The notes below the pieces were generated by a model. That model saw nothing but the letters and a program-made list of their open reading frames with translations. It searched no databases and was not told where the DNA came from. Shown piece by piece: positions 1 to 6,138 of a stretch of 6,946 nucleotides of DNA. Source of the stretch: Alphaproteobacteria bacterium. Its GTDB lineage: Bacteria; Pseudomonadota; Alphaproteobacteria; Sphingomonadales; Sphingomonadaceae. The stretch spans positions 1 to 6,946 of the forward strand of contig JADCGM010000101.1 of assembly GCA_020249025.1 (NCBI GenBank), given 5' to 3'. A program made the translations under genes and the position numbers. Position 1 is the first letter of the stretch; each line of letters begins with the position of its first letter.

Positions 1-1438
1 CGGACAAGGCGGCCATCGGGACCCCGGCCCCCGGATGGGTGCTCCCACCCGCGCAGTAGAGCCCAGGGATCCGCGTTCGGGCGCTCTGGCGCAGGAAGGA
101 GGCCGCCCACCCGTGCGAGGCCCGTCCATAAAGGGCTCCACCCGTCGACGGAAACAGGCGCTCGAAGGCGCTCGGTGTCACGACTTTGGGCGGTTCCTGC
201 GGCTCCAGCTGGAGTCCGCAACGCGACAGGCGATCCAGCATCGTGACGCTGCATCGGTCGATCTCCTCGGGGCTGTAGACATGACGGTCGCCGTCGGCCG
301 GCGCATTGACGATGATCTGCACCCGCTCGATCGCCGGGCCACGGCCAGCGGCGTCGCGATCGAGCGCGCAGAGATAGACGCTGGGCGAGGCCGGCGGCCG
401 GCCTGCGGCGATGTCGGCGAACTCCGCCGGATAGTCGCCGGAGAAGAAGACGTTGTGTGCGGCGAGCGGCACGCCCTCGGCACGCGCGTTCATCAGCCAG
501 ACGAGCGCCGACAGCGAACGCCGCGCCGGCGGGTAGGCCGCCACCGCGCGCTGCGCCGCCGCGCCGAAGCGCCCGGTCGCGATTGCCTGCGGATCGGCGT
601 TGCAGACCACGCGGTCGGCCTGGATCCGCTCCCCGCTCGCGAGCGTCACGCCCGCCGCGCGGCCGCCGTCGATGTCGATGCTGGCGACCCCGTCGCCGAA
701 CCGCAGCTTACCGCCAAGCGACGTCAGCAGCCCGGCCAGCGCATTCGCGAGCGCGCTCATCCCGCCCTCGATCAGCCAGACGCCCCGCGCCTCGGCATGC
801 GCGATGAGCATGAGCGTTGCCGGCGCCGAGAACGGCGAGGAGCCGCAATAGGTCGTGTAGCGCCCGAACAGCTGGCGCAGGCGCGGGTCGGGGAAATACT
901 CGCCGAGCACTTTCCACAGGCTTTCATAGGGCCGGATGGCGATGAGATCGCCGATCCGCCACAGCCCGATCCGCCACATCAGCTCGGGCGGGTAGCAGCG
1001 GCTGTTTTCGAGAAAGCTCGATTCGAGGATCGACCACACCCTCTCGGCCGCCTTGGCGAAGCCGCGATACCCCCGCGCCGCCTCGGCCCCGGCGAAGGCG
1101 CCGATGGCGTCGGCGCTCGCGTCCGGATCGGCGAACAGGTCGAGCCGCTCCGACTCGCTCCAGTAATGCCGCGCCAGCAGCGGCGGCCGGGTGAGCGTCA
1201 CATGATCGTCGAGCCGCGCGCCGGCCTCGGCGAAGACCGCATCGAAGACATGGCGCAGCGTGAACACGGTCGGCCCGGCGTCGATCGCACTGCCGCCGAC
1301 GGGGACGCGGCGAACCTTGCCGCCCGGTGTCGCCTCTTTCTCGATGACGGTCACGTCGAACCCGCGCGCGGCCAGCAGCACCGCGGACGTCAGTCCCCCG
1401 ATGCCGGCTCCGATCACCACGACGCGATCCTGCGGCAT
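1..1438 (-). CDS. crtD: Hydroxyneurosporene (methoxyneurosporene) desaturase CrtD, C-terminus cut by window edge
   Basis: This is an FAD-dependent carotenoid desaturase of the CrtI/CrtD phytoene desaturase family. CrtD introduces the C-3,4 double bond into hydroxylated or methoxylated acyclic carotenoids on the way to spheroidene or spirilloxanthin, and it acts at the membrane. The reading frame is open for 479 codons from ATG 1438 to the left edge. The N-terminus holds the dinucleotide fold VVVIGAGIGGLTSA (GxGxxG, residues 10-15), followed by VIEK with E33 as the likely ribose ligand and PGGK at 38-41. Near the edge it has the family FAD-binding motif GLYCAGGSTHPGAGVPMAAL. Family members are about 490-510 residues, so roughly 15-30 residues are missing outside the window. 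The start is well supported by AGGAGGG (1447-1453) with an 8-nt gap. It is divergent from crtF. In related clusters crtC lies downstream of crtD, which would be beyond the left edge. CrtI is the main alternative, but the crtF-bchC neighbourhood favours CrtD. Confidence 0.9.
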   Translation of the reverse strand, partial: MPQDRVVVIGAGIGGLTSAVLLAARGFDVTVIEKEATPGGKVRRVPVGGSAIDAGPTVFTLRHVFDAVFAEAGARLDDHVTLTRPPLLARHYWSESERLDLFADPDASADAIGAFAGAEAARGYRGFAKAAERVWSILESSFLENSRCYPPELMWRIGLWRIGDLIAIRPYESLWKVLGEYFPDPRLRQLFGRYTTYCGSSPFSAPATLMLIAHAEARGVWLIEGGMSALANALAGLLTSLGGKLRFGDGVASIDIDGGRAAGVTLASGERIQADRVVCNADPQAIATGRFGAAAQRAVAAYPPARRSLSALVWLMNARAEGVPLAAHNVFFSGDYPAEFADIAAGRPPASPSVYLCALDRDAAGRGPAIERVQIIVNAPADGDRHVYSPEEIDRCSVTMLDRLSRCGLQLEPQEPPKVVTPSAFERLFPSTGGALYGRASHGWAASFLRQSARTRIPGLYCAGGSTHPGAGVPMAALS

Positions 1439-1446
1439 TGCCGGGA

Positions 1447-1453
1447 CCCTCCT
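1447..1453 (-). promoter_or_regulatory. Strong Shine-Dalgarno of crtD
   Basis: Read on the minus strand this is AGGAGGG, nearly a full complement to the 16S rRNA tail, ending 8 nt before the ATG at 1438. It settles the crtD start. It is much stronger than the site in front of the divergent crtF. Confidence 0.75.
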
Positions 1454-1457
1454 GATG

Positions 1458-1501
1458 CGACAATCCCGCATGACAGGACATAGTGTCAATGTATATGGAC
1501 G
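1458..1501. promoter_or_regulatory. Divergent crtD/crtF control region with a candidate degenerate PpsR/CrtJ site pair
   Basis: Seen: a perfect 5-bp inverted repeat TGACA (1471-1475) and TGTCA (1484-1488) with an 8-bp spacer. Each arm can be read as the inner half of a TGTC-N10-GACA element. The right element, TGTCAATGTATATGGACG (1484-1501), departs from TGT-N12-ACA by one base and runs over the crtF start. The left element (1458-1475) has a perfect GACA half but a poor outer half (CGAC). The 8-bp separation equals that of the clear pair in front of bchC. Known: PpsR/CrtJ binds such paired palindromes and represses pigment genes under oxygen. Inferred: this is a weaker shared operator for crtD and crtF. 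A possible weak crtF promoter is TTGCCG (1438-1443), 15 bp, GACAAT (1459-1464). I found no convincing -10 for crtD. Confidence 0.4.
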
Positions 1502-2592
1502 TTATGGGCTGGCGACTGGACTGGACAGCGGCGCGCAACCGCCTGCTCGGAAGCAGCCGCTTCCAGGCCTGGGCGAGCCGCACGCCGATCGTGCGCCTCG
1601 TCGCGCGGCGCAATGCGCGCCACCTCTTCGATCTCACCGCCGGCTTCGTCTACACCCAGATCGCCGCCGCCCTGATCGACAGCGGCCTGTTCGCAGCGCT
1701 CGGCCAGCGCCCGCTGTCGCTGGCCGAGGCGGCGCGAATCGCCGATCTGTCCGAGGATGCGGCGCTGACGCTGCTGCGCGCCGCGATGGCGCTCGACCTC
1801 ACCGAGCCGGCCGAGGGGCTGTGGACGCTCGGCAGCCGCGGCGCGATGCTTTCCGGCACCGCCGGGGTGCCCGAGATGATCGCGCACCACCGCCTGCTCT
1901 ACCGCGATCTCGCCGATCCGCTCGGGATGCTGCGCCGCGACTCGGGCGGGGCCCTCGCCGCGCTCTGGCATTATGGCGGCGACGCCGACCCGGAGGCCGT
2001 CGCCAACTATTCGGCGCTGATGGCCGCCTCGCAGCCGATGGTGGCCGCCCAGGCGCTCGCCGCCTATCGCTTCGGCCGCCACCAGCGTCATCTCGACATC
2101 GGCGGCGGCGTCGGCCGCTTCATCAGCGCCGTCGCGCCGACCGCGCCGCGACTCGCCTTTGGTCTCTTCGATCTGCCGCCGGTCGTCGCCCAGGCCGCCC
2201 CGCGTCTGGCCGCCGCCGGGCTCGCCAGCCGCGTGACGCTTCATCCGGGCAGCTTCCGCACCGATCCGGTTCCCACGGGCTATGACCTCGTCACGCTCGT
2301 GCGCGTTCTGCACGATCATGACGACGCCCCGGCGCAGGCCTTGCTGCGCAGCATTCGCGAATCACTGCCGCAGCATGGACGGCTGCTGATCGTCGAGCCG
2401 ATGGCCGAAACGCGCGGCGCCGAACCCGTCGGGCACGCCTATTTCGGCTTCTATCTGGCGGCCATGCGCTCCGGCCGGCCGCGCACCGCAGGCGAGATCG
2501 AATCGATGCTGCGCACCGCCGGCTTCCGCAGCATCCGCGAGCTGTCGACACCCTTGCCGCTGGTCGCCCGTGCGCTCTTGGTTGACAGGTGA
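1489..2592 (+). CDS. crtF: Hydroxyneurosporene O-methyltransferase CrtF
   Basis: This S-adenosylmethionine-dependent enzyme methylates the 1-hydroxy group of acyclic carotenoids such as demethylspheroidene or the rhodopin series. It belongs to the COMT-like family of plant-type O-methyltransferases. With the chosen start it has 367 residues, the usual family size. The N-terminal half is a helical dimerisation region (FDLTAGFVYTQIAAALIDSG and following). The SAM-binding loop HLDIGGGVGRF begins at H201, with the DxGGGxG core at D203-G209. The catalytic region reads VLHDHDDAPAQALL, with H275 as the probable catalytic base, followed by GRLLIVEPM. The start is uncertain: GTG 1483, ATG 1489, ATG 1495 and ATG 1504 share the frame. 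ATG 1489 was chosen because AGGA (1475-1478) lies 10 nt upstream. It is divergent from crtD, with no crtE between them as occurs in Rhodobacter. No terminator is visible after it, so read-through into bchC is plausible, as in the crtEF-bchCXYZ superoperon of Rhodobacter capsulatus. Confidence 0.9.
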   Translation: MYMDVMGWRLDWTAARNRLLGSSRFQAWASRTPIVRLVARRNARHLFDLTAGFVYTQIAAALIDSGLFAALGQRPLSLAEAARIADLSEDAALTLLRAAMALDLTEPAEGLWTLGSRGAMLSGTAGVPEMIAHHRLLYRDLADPLGMLRRDSGGALAALWHYGGDADPEAVANYSALMAASQPMVAAQALAAYRFGRHQRHLDIGGGVGRFISAVAPTAPRLAFGLFDLPPVVAQAAPRLAAAGLASRVTLHPGSFRTDPVPTGYDLVTLVRVLHDHDDAPAQALLRSIRESLPQHGRLLIVEPMAETRGAEPVGHAYFGFYLAAMRSGRPRTAGEIESMLRTAGFRSIRELSTPLPLVARALLVDR

Positions 2593-2595
2593 AAC

Positions 2596-2613
2596 TGTTA
2601 TCTTGCCTTGACA
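2596..2613. promoter_or_regulatory. PpsR/CrtJ operator 1 upstream of bchC
   Basis: TGTTATCTTGCCTTGACA is an exact TGT-N12-ACA palindrome, the recognition pattern of the aerobic repressor PpsR (CrtJ) that controls bacteriochlorophyll and carotenoid genes. Its right half is part of the TTGACA -35 hexamer (2608-2613). It begins 3 bp after the crtF stop codon. Binding here is inferred from the pattern and its position. Confidence 0.8.
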
Positions 2614-2635
2614 TTGAAAGCTGTCCGCCTAGCAT
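2608..2635 (+). promoter_or_regulatory. Sigma70-type promoter of the bchCXYZ operon
   Basis: A consensus -35 TTGACA (2608-2613) is followed after 16 bp by TAGCAT (2630-2635), which matches TATAAT at four of six positions. Transcription would begin near 2642 and leave a leader of about 50 nt before bchC. Both hexamers are covered by PpsR/CrtJ-type palindromes, the arrangement known for bchC in Rhodobacter capsulatus. The start point is predicted from spacing only. Confidence 0.7.
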
Positions 2636-2640
2636 GACAG
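2621..2640. promoter_or_regulatory. PpsR/CrtJ operator 2 upstream of bchC
   Basis: The 18-bp core TGTCCGCCTAGCATGACA (2622-2639) matches TGTC-N10-GACA exactly, and flanking C/G bases extend the arms to CTGTC...GACAG. It covers the likely -10 TAGCAT. It lies 8 bp after operator 1 (26 bp centre to centre), the spacing associated with cooperative CrtJ binding at bchC in Rhodobacter capsulatus. Confidence 0.85.
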
Positions 2641-2664
2641 TTGCGCGGCTTATCACGCGTTGGG

Positions 2665-2678
2665 GGGTCTTGTGACCC
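2665..2678 (+). other. Small GC-rich hairpin in the bchC leader
   Basis: GGGTC (2665-2669) pairs perfectly with GACCC (2674-2678) around a TTGT loop. It sits in the predicted bchC leader, just upstream of the G-rich Shine-Dalgarno (2683-2690). There is no U-tract after it, so it is not an intrinsic terminator. It might stabilise the 5' end or affect ribosome access, but a chance hairpin in GC-rich DNA is possible. Confidence 0.35.
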
Positions 2679-2692
2679 GGACAGGGGGGGCG

Positions 2693-3634
2693 ATGAGAGC
2701 TCTTGCCGTCCTCATGGAAGCGCCCGAGACGCTCGCGGTGCGCAGTCTTTCTCTCCATCCGATTGGGGAAGCGGACGTGCGCGTCGACGTGGCTTGGAGC
2801 GGCATCAGCACTGGAACGGAGCGCCTGCTCTGGACCGGGCGCATGCCGCCGTTTCCCGGCATGGGTTACCCCCTCGTCCCCGGATATGAAGCCGTCGGCC
2901 GAATCGTCGAGGCGGGCCCGCTCGCGGGCGACCGTGTCGGCGAATGGGTGTTCGTCGCCGGCGCCCGCTGTTTCGAAGGCGCGCACGGCCTGTTCGGCGC
3001 CGCCGCCCAGACCCTTATCGTTCCCGCCGCCCGCGCCCTGCCTGTCGCCGAGTCGCTCGGTGAACGCGGCGTGCTCGTCGCGCTGGCGGCGACCGCCTAT
3101 CACATGCTCGCCGACGGTGCGCCGCCCGAGCTCATCATCGGCCACGGCGTCCTCGGCCGGCTGCTGGCGCGGCTGACGCTCGCCTGCGGCGCGCCGGCGC
3201 CGGTCGTCTGGGAAACCAATCCGGAGCGCCGCAGCGGCGCCGAGGGGCGCGGCTACGCGGTCGTCTCGCCGGATGATGACGAGCGCCGCGACTACCGCGC
3301 GATCTACGACGTCAGCGGCGACGTCGGCATCATCGACACGCTGATCTCGCGCCTCGGGCGCGGCGGCGAGCTCGTGCTCGGCGGCTTCTATCATGCGCCC
3401 GTCGCCTTCACTTTCCCGCCCGCCTTTCAGCGCGAGGCGCGGCTGCGGATCGCGGCCGAATGGCAGCCTGCCGATCTCGATGCGACGCTGGCGCTCATCG
3501 CCTCGCGTGCGCTCGATCTGTCGGGCCTCGTCACCGACGTGCGGCCGGTTCGGGAGGCCCGCGCGGCCTACGACACGGCGTTCAATGACCCCCGCTGTCT
3601 GAAGATGGCGATCGACTGGAGGGATGCGGCATGA
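2693..3634 (+). CDS. bchC: 3-hydroxyethyl bacteriochlorophyllide a dehydrogenase BchC
   Basis: BchC oxidises the C3 1-hydroxyethyl side chain to the acetyl group of bacteriochlorophyllide a, using NAD(P). The protein has 313 residues, the usual family length, and is a medium-chain dehydrogenase/reductase. The N-terminal GroES-like domain includes GISTGTERLLWTG (37-49) and PLVPGYEAVGRIVEAG (60-75). Where zinc alcohol dehydrogenases have a Cys ligand and GHE, this protein has GISTGTE and GYE, so the canonical catalytic zinc site appears to be absent. The Rossmann nucleotide loop is IIGHGVLGRLLA, with GHGVLG at 150-155. ATG 2693 was chosen because AGGGGGGG (2683-2690) lies directly upstream and the family homology begins at MRALAV. 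An in-frame TTG at 2660 would add 11 residues but has no ribosome site. It is the first gene of the PpsR-controlled operon and overlaps bchX by ATGA (3631-3634). Confidence 0.93.
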   Translation: MRALAVLMEAPETLAVRSLSLHPIGEADVRVDVAWSGISTGTERLLWTGRMPPFPGMGYPLVPGYEAVGRIVEAGPLAGDRVGEWVFVAGARCFEGAHGLFGAAAQTLIVPAARALPVAESLGERGVLVALAATAYHMLADGAPPELIIGHGVLGRLLARLTLACGAPAPVVWETNPERRSGAEGRGYAVVSPDDDERRDYRAIYDVSGDVGIIDTLISRLGRGGELVLGGFYHAPVAFTFPPAFQREARLRIAAEWQPADLDATLALIASRALDLSGLVTDVRPVREARAAYDTAFNDPRCLKMAIDWRDAA

Positions 3635-4614
3635 GTGTGCTCGATGTCGCGGCGCTGCGCGCCGAAGCGGCGGAACCGCTCCCCGAGGTCGCGACCGGCC
3701 CGGTGACAAGCCAGACGCAGATCATCGCGATCTACGGCAAGGGCGGGTCCGGCAAGTCCTTCGCGCTGGCGAACCTCAGCTACATGATGGCCCGCCAGGG
3801 CAAGCGCGTGCTGCTCATCGGCTGCGATCCGAAGTCCGACACGACGAGCCTGCTGTTCGGCGGCAAGTCGACCCCGACGATCATCGAGACGAGCGCCAAG
3901 AAGAAGCTCGCCGGCGAGGAGGTCGGGATCGAGGACGTCTGCTTCCAGCGCGACGGCGTGTTCGCGATGGAGCTGGGCGGGCCGGAGGTCGGCCGCGGCT
4001 GCGGCGGCCGCGGCATCATCCACGGCTTCGAGACGCTCGAGAAGCTCGGCTTCCACGAGTGGGGCTTCGACTACGTCCTGCTCGACTTCCTCGGCGACGT
4101 CGTCTGCGGCGGCTTCGGCCTGCCGATCGCCCGCGACATGTGCCAGAAGGTCATCGTCGTCGGCTCGAACGACCTGCAGTCGCTCTATGTGGCGAACAAC
4201 GTCTGCAAGGCGGTCGAATATTTCCGCAAGATGGGCGGCAATGTCGGTGTCGCCGGCATGATCATCAACAAGGACGACGGCACCGGCGAGGCGCACGCCT
4301 TCGCCAAGGCGGTCGGCATCCCGACGCTGTGTGCGATTCCCGCCAACGAGGACATCCGGCGCAAGTCGGCGAACTACCAGATCATCGGCACGCCGGAGAG
4401 CGAGTGGGGCAGCCTGTTCGCCGAGCTGGCGGAGAATGTCGCCGCCGCCCCGCCGATCCGCCCGACCCCGCTCGATCAGGACGGCCTGCTCGGCCTGTTC
4501 AAGCCCGAGGACACCGGCGGCAACGTCACGCTGAAGCCGGCCACCCAGTCGGACATGCGTGGCGGCGCCTTCATCCAGAAGCCGTCCCTCGAGATCATCT
4601 ACGACGCGGTGTAA
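3631..4614 (+). CDS. bchX: Chlorophyllide a reductase iron protein BchX
   Basis: BchX is the homodimeric, NifH-like ATPase component of chlorophyllide a oxidoreductase. It passes electrons from its 4Fe-4S cluster to BchYZ in an ATP-dependent way. The 327-residue protein shows the P-loop YGKGGSGKS (G36-S43), switch I GCDPKSDTTS (from G64), the first cluster cysteine C124 in GRGCGGRGI, and the second, C159, in DFLGDVVCGGF (switch II). The 35-residue spacing between C124 and C159 equals that of the NifH cluster ligands. A roughly 30-residue N-terminal extension before the P-loop and the SNDLQSLYVANNV region favour BchX over BchL or NifH, and the bchC and bchY neighbours confirm it. The start at 3631 overlaps the bchC stop and has GGAGGG (3618-3623) 7 nt upstream, which suggests translational coupling. 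All key residues are present, so it should be active. Confidence 0.96.
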   Translation: MSVLDVAALRAEAAEPLPEVATGPVTSQTQIIAIYGKGGSGKSFALANLSYMMARQGKRVLLIGCDPKSDTTSLLFGGKSTPTIIETSAKKKLAGEEVGIEDVCFQRDGVFAMELGGPEVGRGCGGRGIIHGFETLEKLGFHEWGFDYVLLDFLGDVVCGGFGLPIARDMCQKVIVVGSNDLQSLYVANNVCKAVEYFRKMGGNVGVAGMIINKDDGTGEAHAFAKAVGIPTLCAIPANEDIRRKSANYQIIGTPESEWGSLFAELAENVAAAPPIRPTPLDQDGLLGLFKPEDTGGNVTLKPATQSDMRGGAFIQKPSLEIIYDAV

Positions 4615-4617
4615 CGG

Positions 4618-6138
4618 ATGACCGACGTTCTCCTCGACACGCCTCGCGCGCCCGACCGGATCGATGCCGGCACGGGCGGCTGCGCGTCGGGGGCGACCCT
4701 TCGCGAAGCCGCGGCCGCGGCCGGCAAGGCCGGCGTGCTCGAACGCTACGCCGCCGACTATCCGCAGGGTCCGCACGACCAGCCGCAATCGATGTGCCCG
4801 GCCTTCGGGTCGCTGCGCGTCGGCCTTCGCATGCGCCGCACCGCGACGATCCTCTCGGGCTCGGCCTGCTGCGTCTACGGGCTGACCTTCACGTCGCACT
4901 TCTACGGCGCCAAGCGCAGCGTCGGCTATGTGCCGTTCAGCTCGGAGACGCTCGTCACCGGCAAGCTGTTCGAAGACATCCGCGACGCCGTCCACGAGAT
5001 CGCCGATCCGGCGAACTACGACACCATCGTGGTCACGAACCTTTGCGTTCCGACCGCCTCGGGCGTGCCGCTGCAGCTGCTGCCCAAGGAGATCAACGGC
5101 GTCCGCATCATCGGCATCGACGTGCCCGGTTTCGGCATCCCGACGCATGCCGAGGCGAAGGACGTGCTCGCCGGCGCGATGCTCGCCTATGCACGGCGCG
5201 AGGCCGAAACCGGCCCGGTCGCGCCGATGCCCGGCCGCAACGCCGACCGGCCGACGATCACGCTTCTCGGCGAGATGTTCCCGGTCGACCCCATCGGCAT
5301 CGGCCAGATGCTCGATCCGATGGGTCTCGCCGCCGGACCGGTGGTGCCGACCCGCGAGTGGCGCGAGCTCTATGCGGCGCTCGACTGCGCCGCGGTCGCC
5401 GCGATCCATCCCTTCTACACGGCCAGCGTCCGCGAGTTTCAGGCCGCGGGCCGCAGCGTGCTGCCGTCCGCCCCCGTCGGCGCCGACGGCACCGCGGCCT
5501 GGCTGAAGGCGGTCGGCGAGGCCTGCGGCGTGTCCGCGGACCGCATCGCCGAGGCGCAGAACCGCTTCGTGCCCGCCATCCGCGGCGCGCTCGCCGCCAA
5601 TCCTATCAAGGGCCGGGTGACGCTCTCGGGCTATGAGGGCTCGGAGCTGCTCGTCGCCCGGCTGCTCGTCGAGAGCGGCGCGGACGTTCCCTATGTCGGC
5701 ACCGCCTGCCCGCGCACGCCGTGGTCGGACCCCGACCGCGAGTGGCTGGAGGCGCGCGGCGTCCATGTCCAGTATCGCGCCAGCCTCGAGCAGGACATCG
5801 CGGCGGTCGACGATTTCGAGCCCGATCTGGCGATTGGCACCACGCCCGTCGTCCAGCACGCCAAGAGCCGATCGATCCCGGGCCTTTACTTCACCAATCT
5901 CATCTCGGCGCGGCCGCTGATGGGCCCGGCGGGCGCCGGCAGCCTCGGCCCCGTCGTCGGCGGCGCGCTCGCCAACAAGGACCGCTTCCTGCGGATGAGC
6001 GAGTTCTTCGAGGGCGTCGGCCAGGGCCCCAACACGGGCGTCTGGGAAAAGGAGCCGGTCGACCGGCCGCAGTTCAAGGCGCGCTACGCCGCCAAGCGGA
6101 TCGCGATGGCCAAGGCCGAGGAGGCGGTGGGCTCATGA
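4618..6138 (+). CDS. bchY: Chlorophyllide a reductase subunit BchY
   Basis: BchY is the NifD/BchN-like subunit of the BchYZ heterotetramer, which reduces the C7=C8 bond of chlorophyllide a (ring B) to give the bacteriochlorin ring. The protein has 506 residues, in the normal range. Likely ligands of the inter-subunit 4Fe-4S cluster are C60 in QSMCPAFGS, C84 or C85 in SGSACCVYG, and C143 in NLCVPTASG; this follows the three-cysteine pattern of the BchY family. The segment ERYAADYPQGPHDQPQSMCP and the GIDVPGFGIPTHAEAKDV block are also typical. The start is 3 nt after the bchX TAA, with no clear Shine-Dalgarno, so termination-reinitiation from bchX is probable. It overlaps bchZ by ATGA (6135-6138). 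No lesion is seen. Confidence 0.95.
   Translation: MTDVLLDTPRAPDRIDAGTGGCASGATLREAAAAAGKAGVLERYAADYPQGPHDQPQSMCPAFGSLRVGLRMRRTATILSGSACCVYGLTFTSHFYGAKRSVGYVPFSSETLVTGKLFEDIRDAVHEIADPANYDTIVVTNLCVPTASGVPLQLLPKEINGVRIIGIDVPGFGIPTHAEAKDVLAGAMLAYARREAETGPVAPMPGRNADRPTITLLGEMFPVDPIGIGQMLDPMGLAAGPVVPTREWRELYAALDCAAVAAIHPFYTASVREFQAAGRSVLPSAPVGADGTAAWLKAVGEACGVSADRIAEAQNRFVPAIRGALAANPIKGRVTLSGYEGSELLVARLLVESGADVPYVGTACPRTPWSDPDREWLEARGVHVQYRASLEQDIAAVDDFEPDLAIGTTPVVQHAKSRSIPGLYFTNLISARPLMGPAGAGSLGPVVGGALANKDRFLRMSEFFEGVGQGPNTGVWEKEPVDRPQFKARYAAKRIAMAKAEEAVGS

Noticed and set aside
35..1483. A 482-codon plus-strand open frame opposite crtD
   Set aside because: The minus-strand frame here encodes a clear FAD-dependent CrtD with N- and C-terminal cofactor motifs and a strong ribosome site. 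The plus-strand product has no recognisable domain.
1486..2319. A 277-codon minus-strand open frame opposite crtF
   Set aside because: It is antisense to a clear methyltransferase with a SAM motif, and its composition is that of a GC-rich shadow.
2582..2587. A second TTGACA hexamer at the end of crtF as an extra bchC promoter
   Set aside because: No reasonable -10 hexamer lies 15-19 bp downstream, whereas TTGACA at 2608 is paired with TAGCAT.
2593..2692. A transcription terminator between crtF and bchC
   Set aside because: The only hairpin (2665-2678) is short and has no T-run after it. Read-through from crtF is more likely.
2291..3709. A 472-codon minus-strand open frame opposite bchC and the bchC promoter region
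   Set aside because: It runs across the promoter, operators and bchC, shows no domain, and has the Arg/Ala-rich composition of a shadow frame.
3624..5636. A 670-codon plus-strand open frame overlapping bchX and bchY in another frame
   Set aside because: The translation is Arg-rich and low in complexity. The true frames carry clear BchX and BchY motifs, so this is a GC-driven shadow.
3568..5859. A 763-codon open frame on the minus strand opposite bchX and bchY
   Set aside because: It is antisense to two well-recognised genes, and its product is rich in Arg, Ala, Asp and Gly with no recognisable domain. Such long antisense frames are expected where third codon positions are nearly all G or C.
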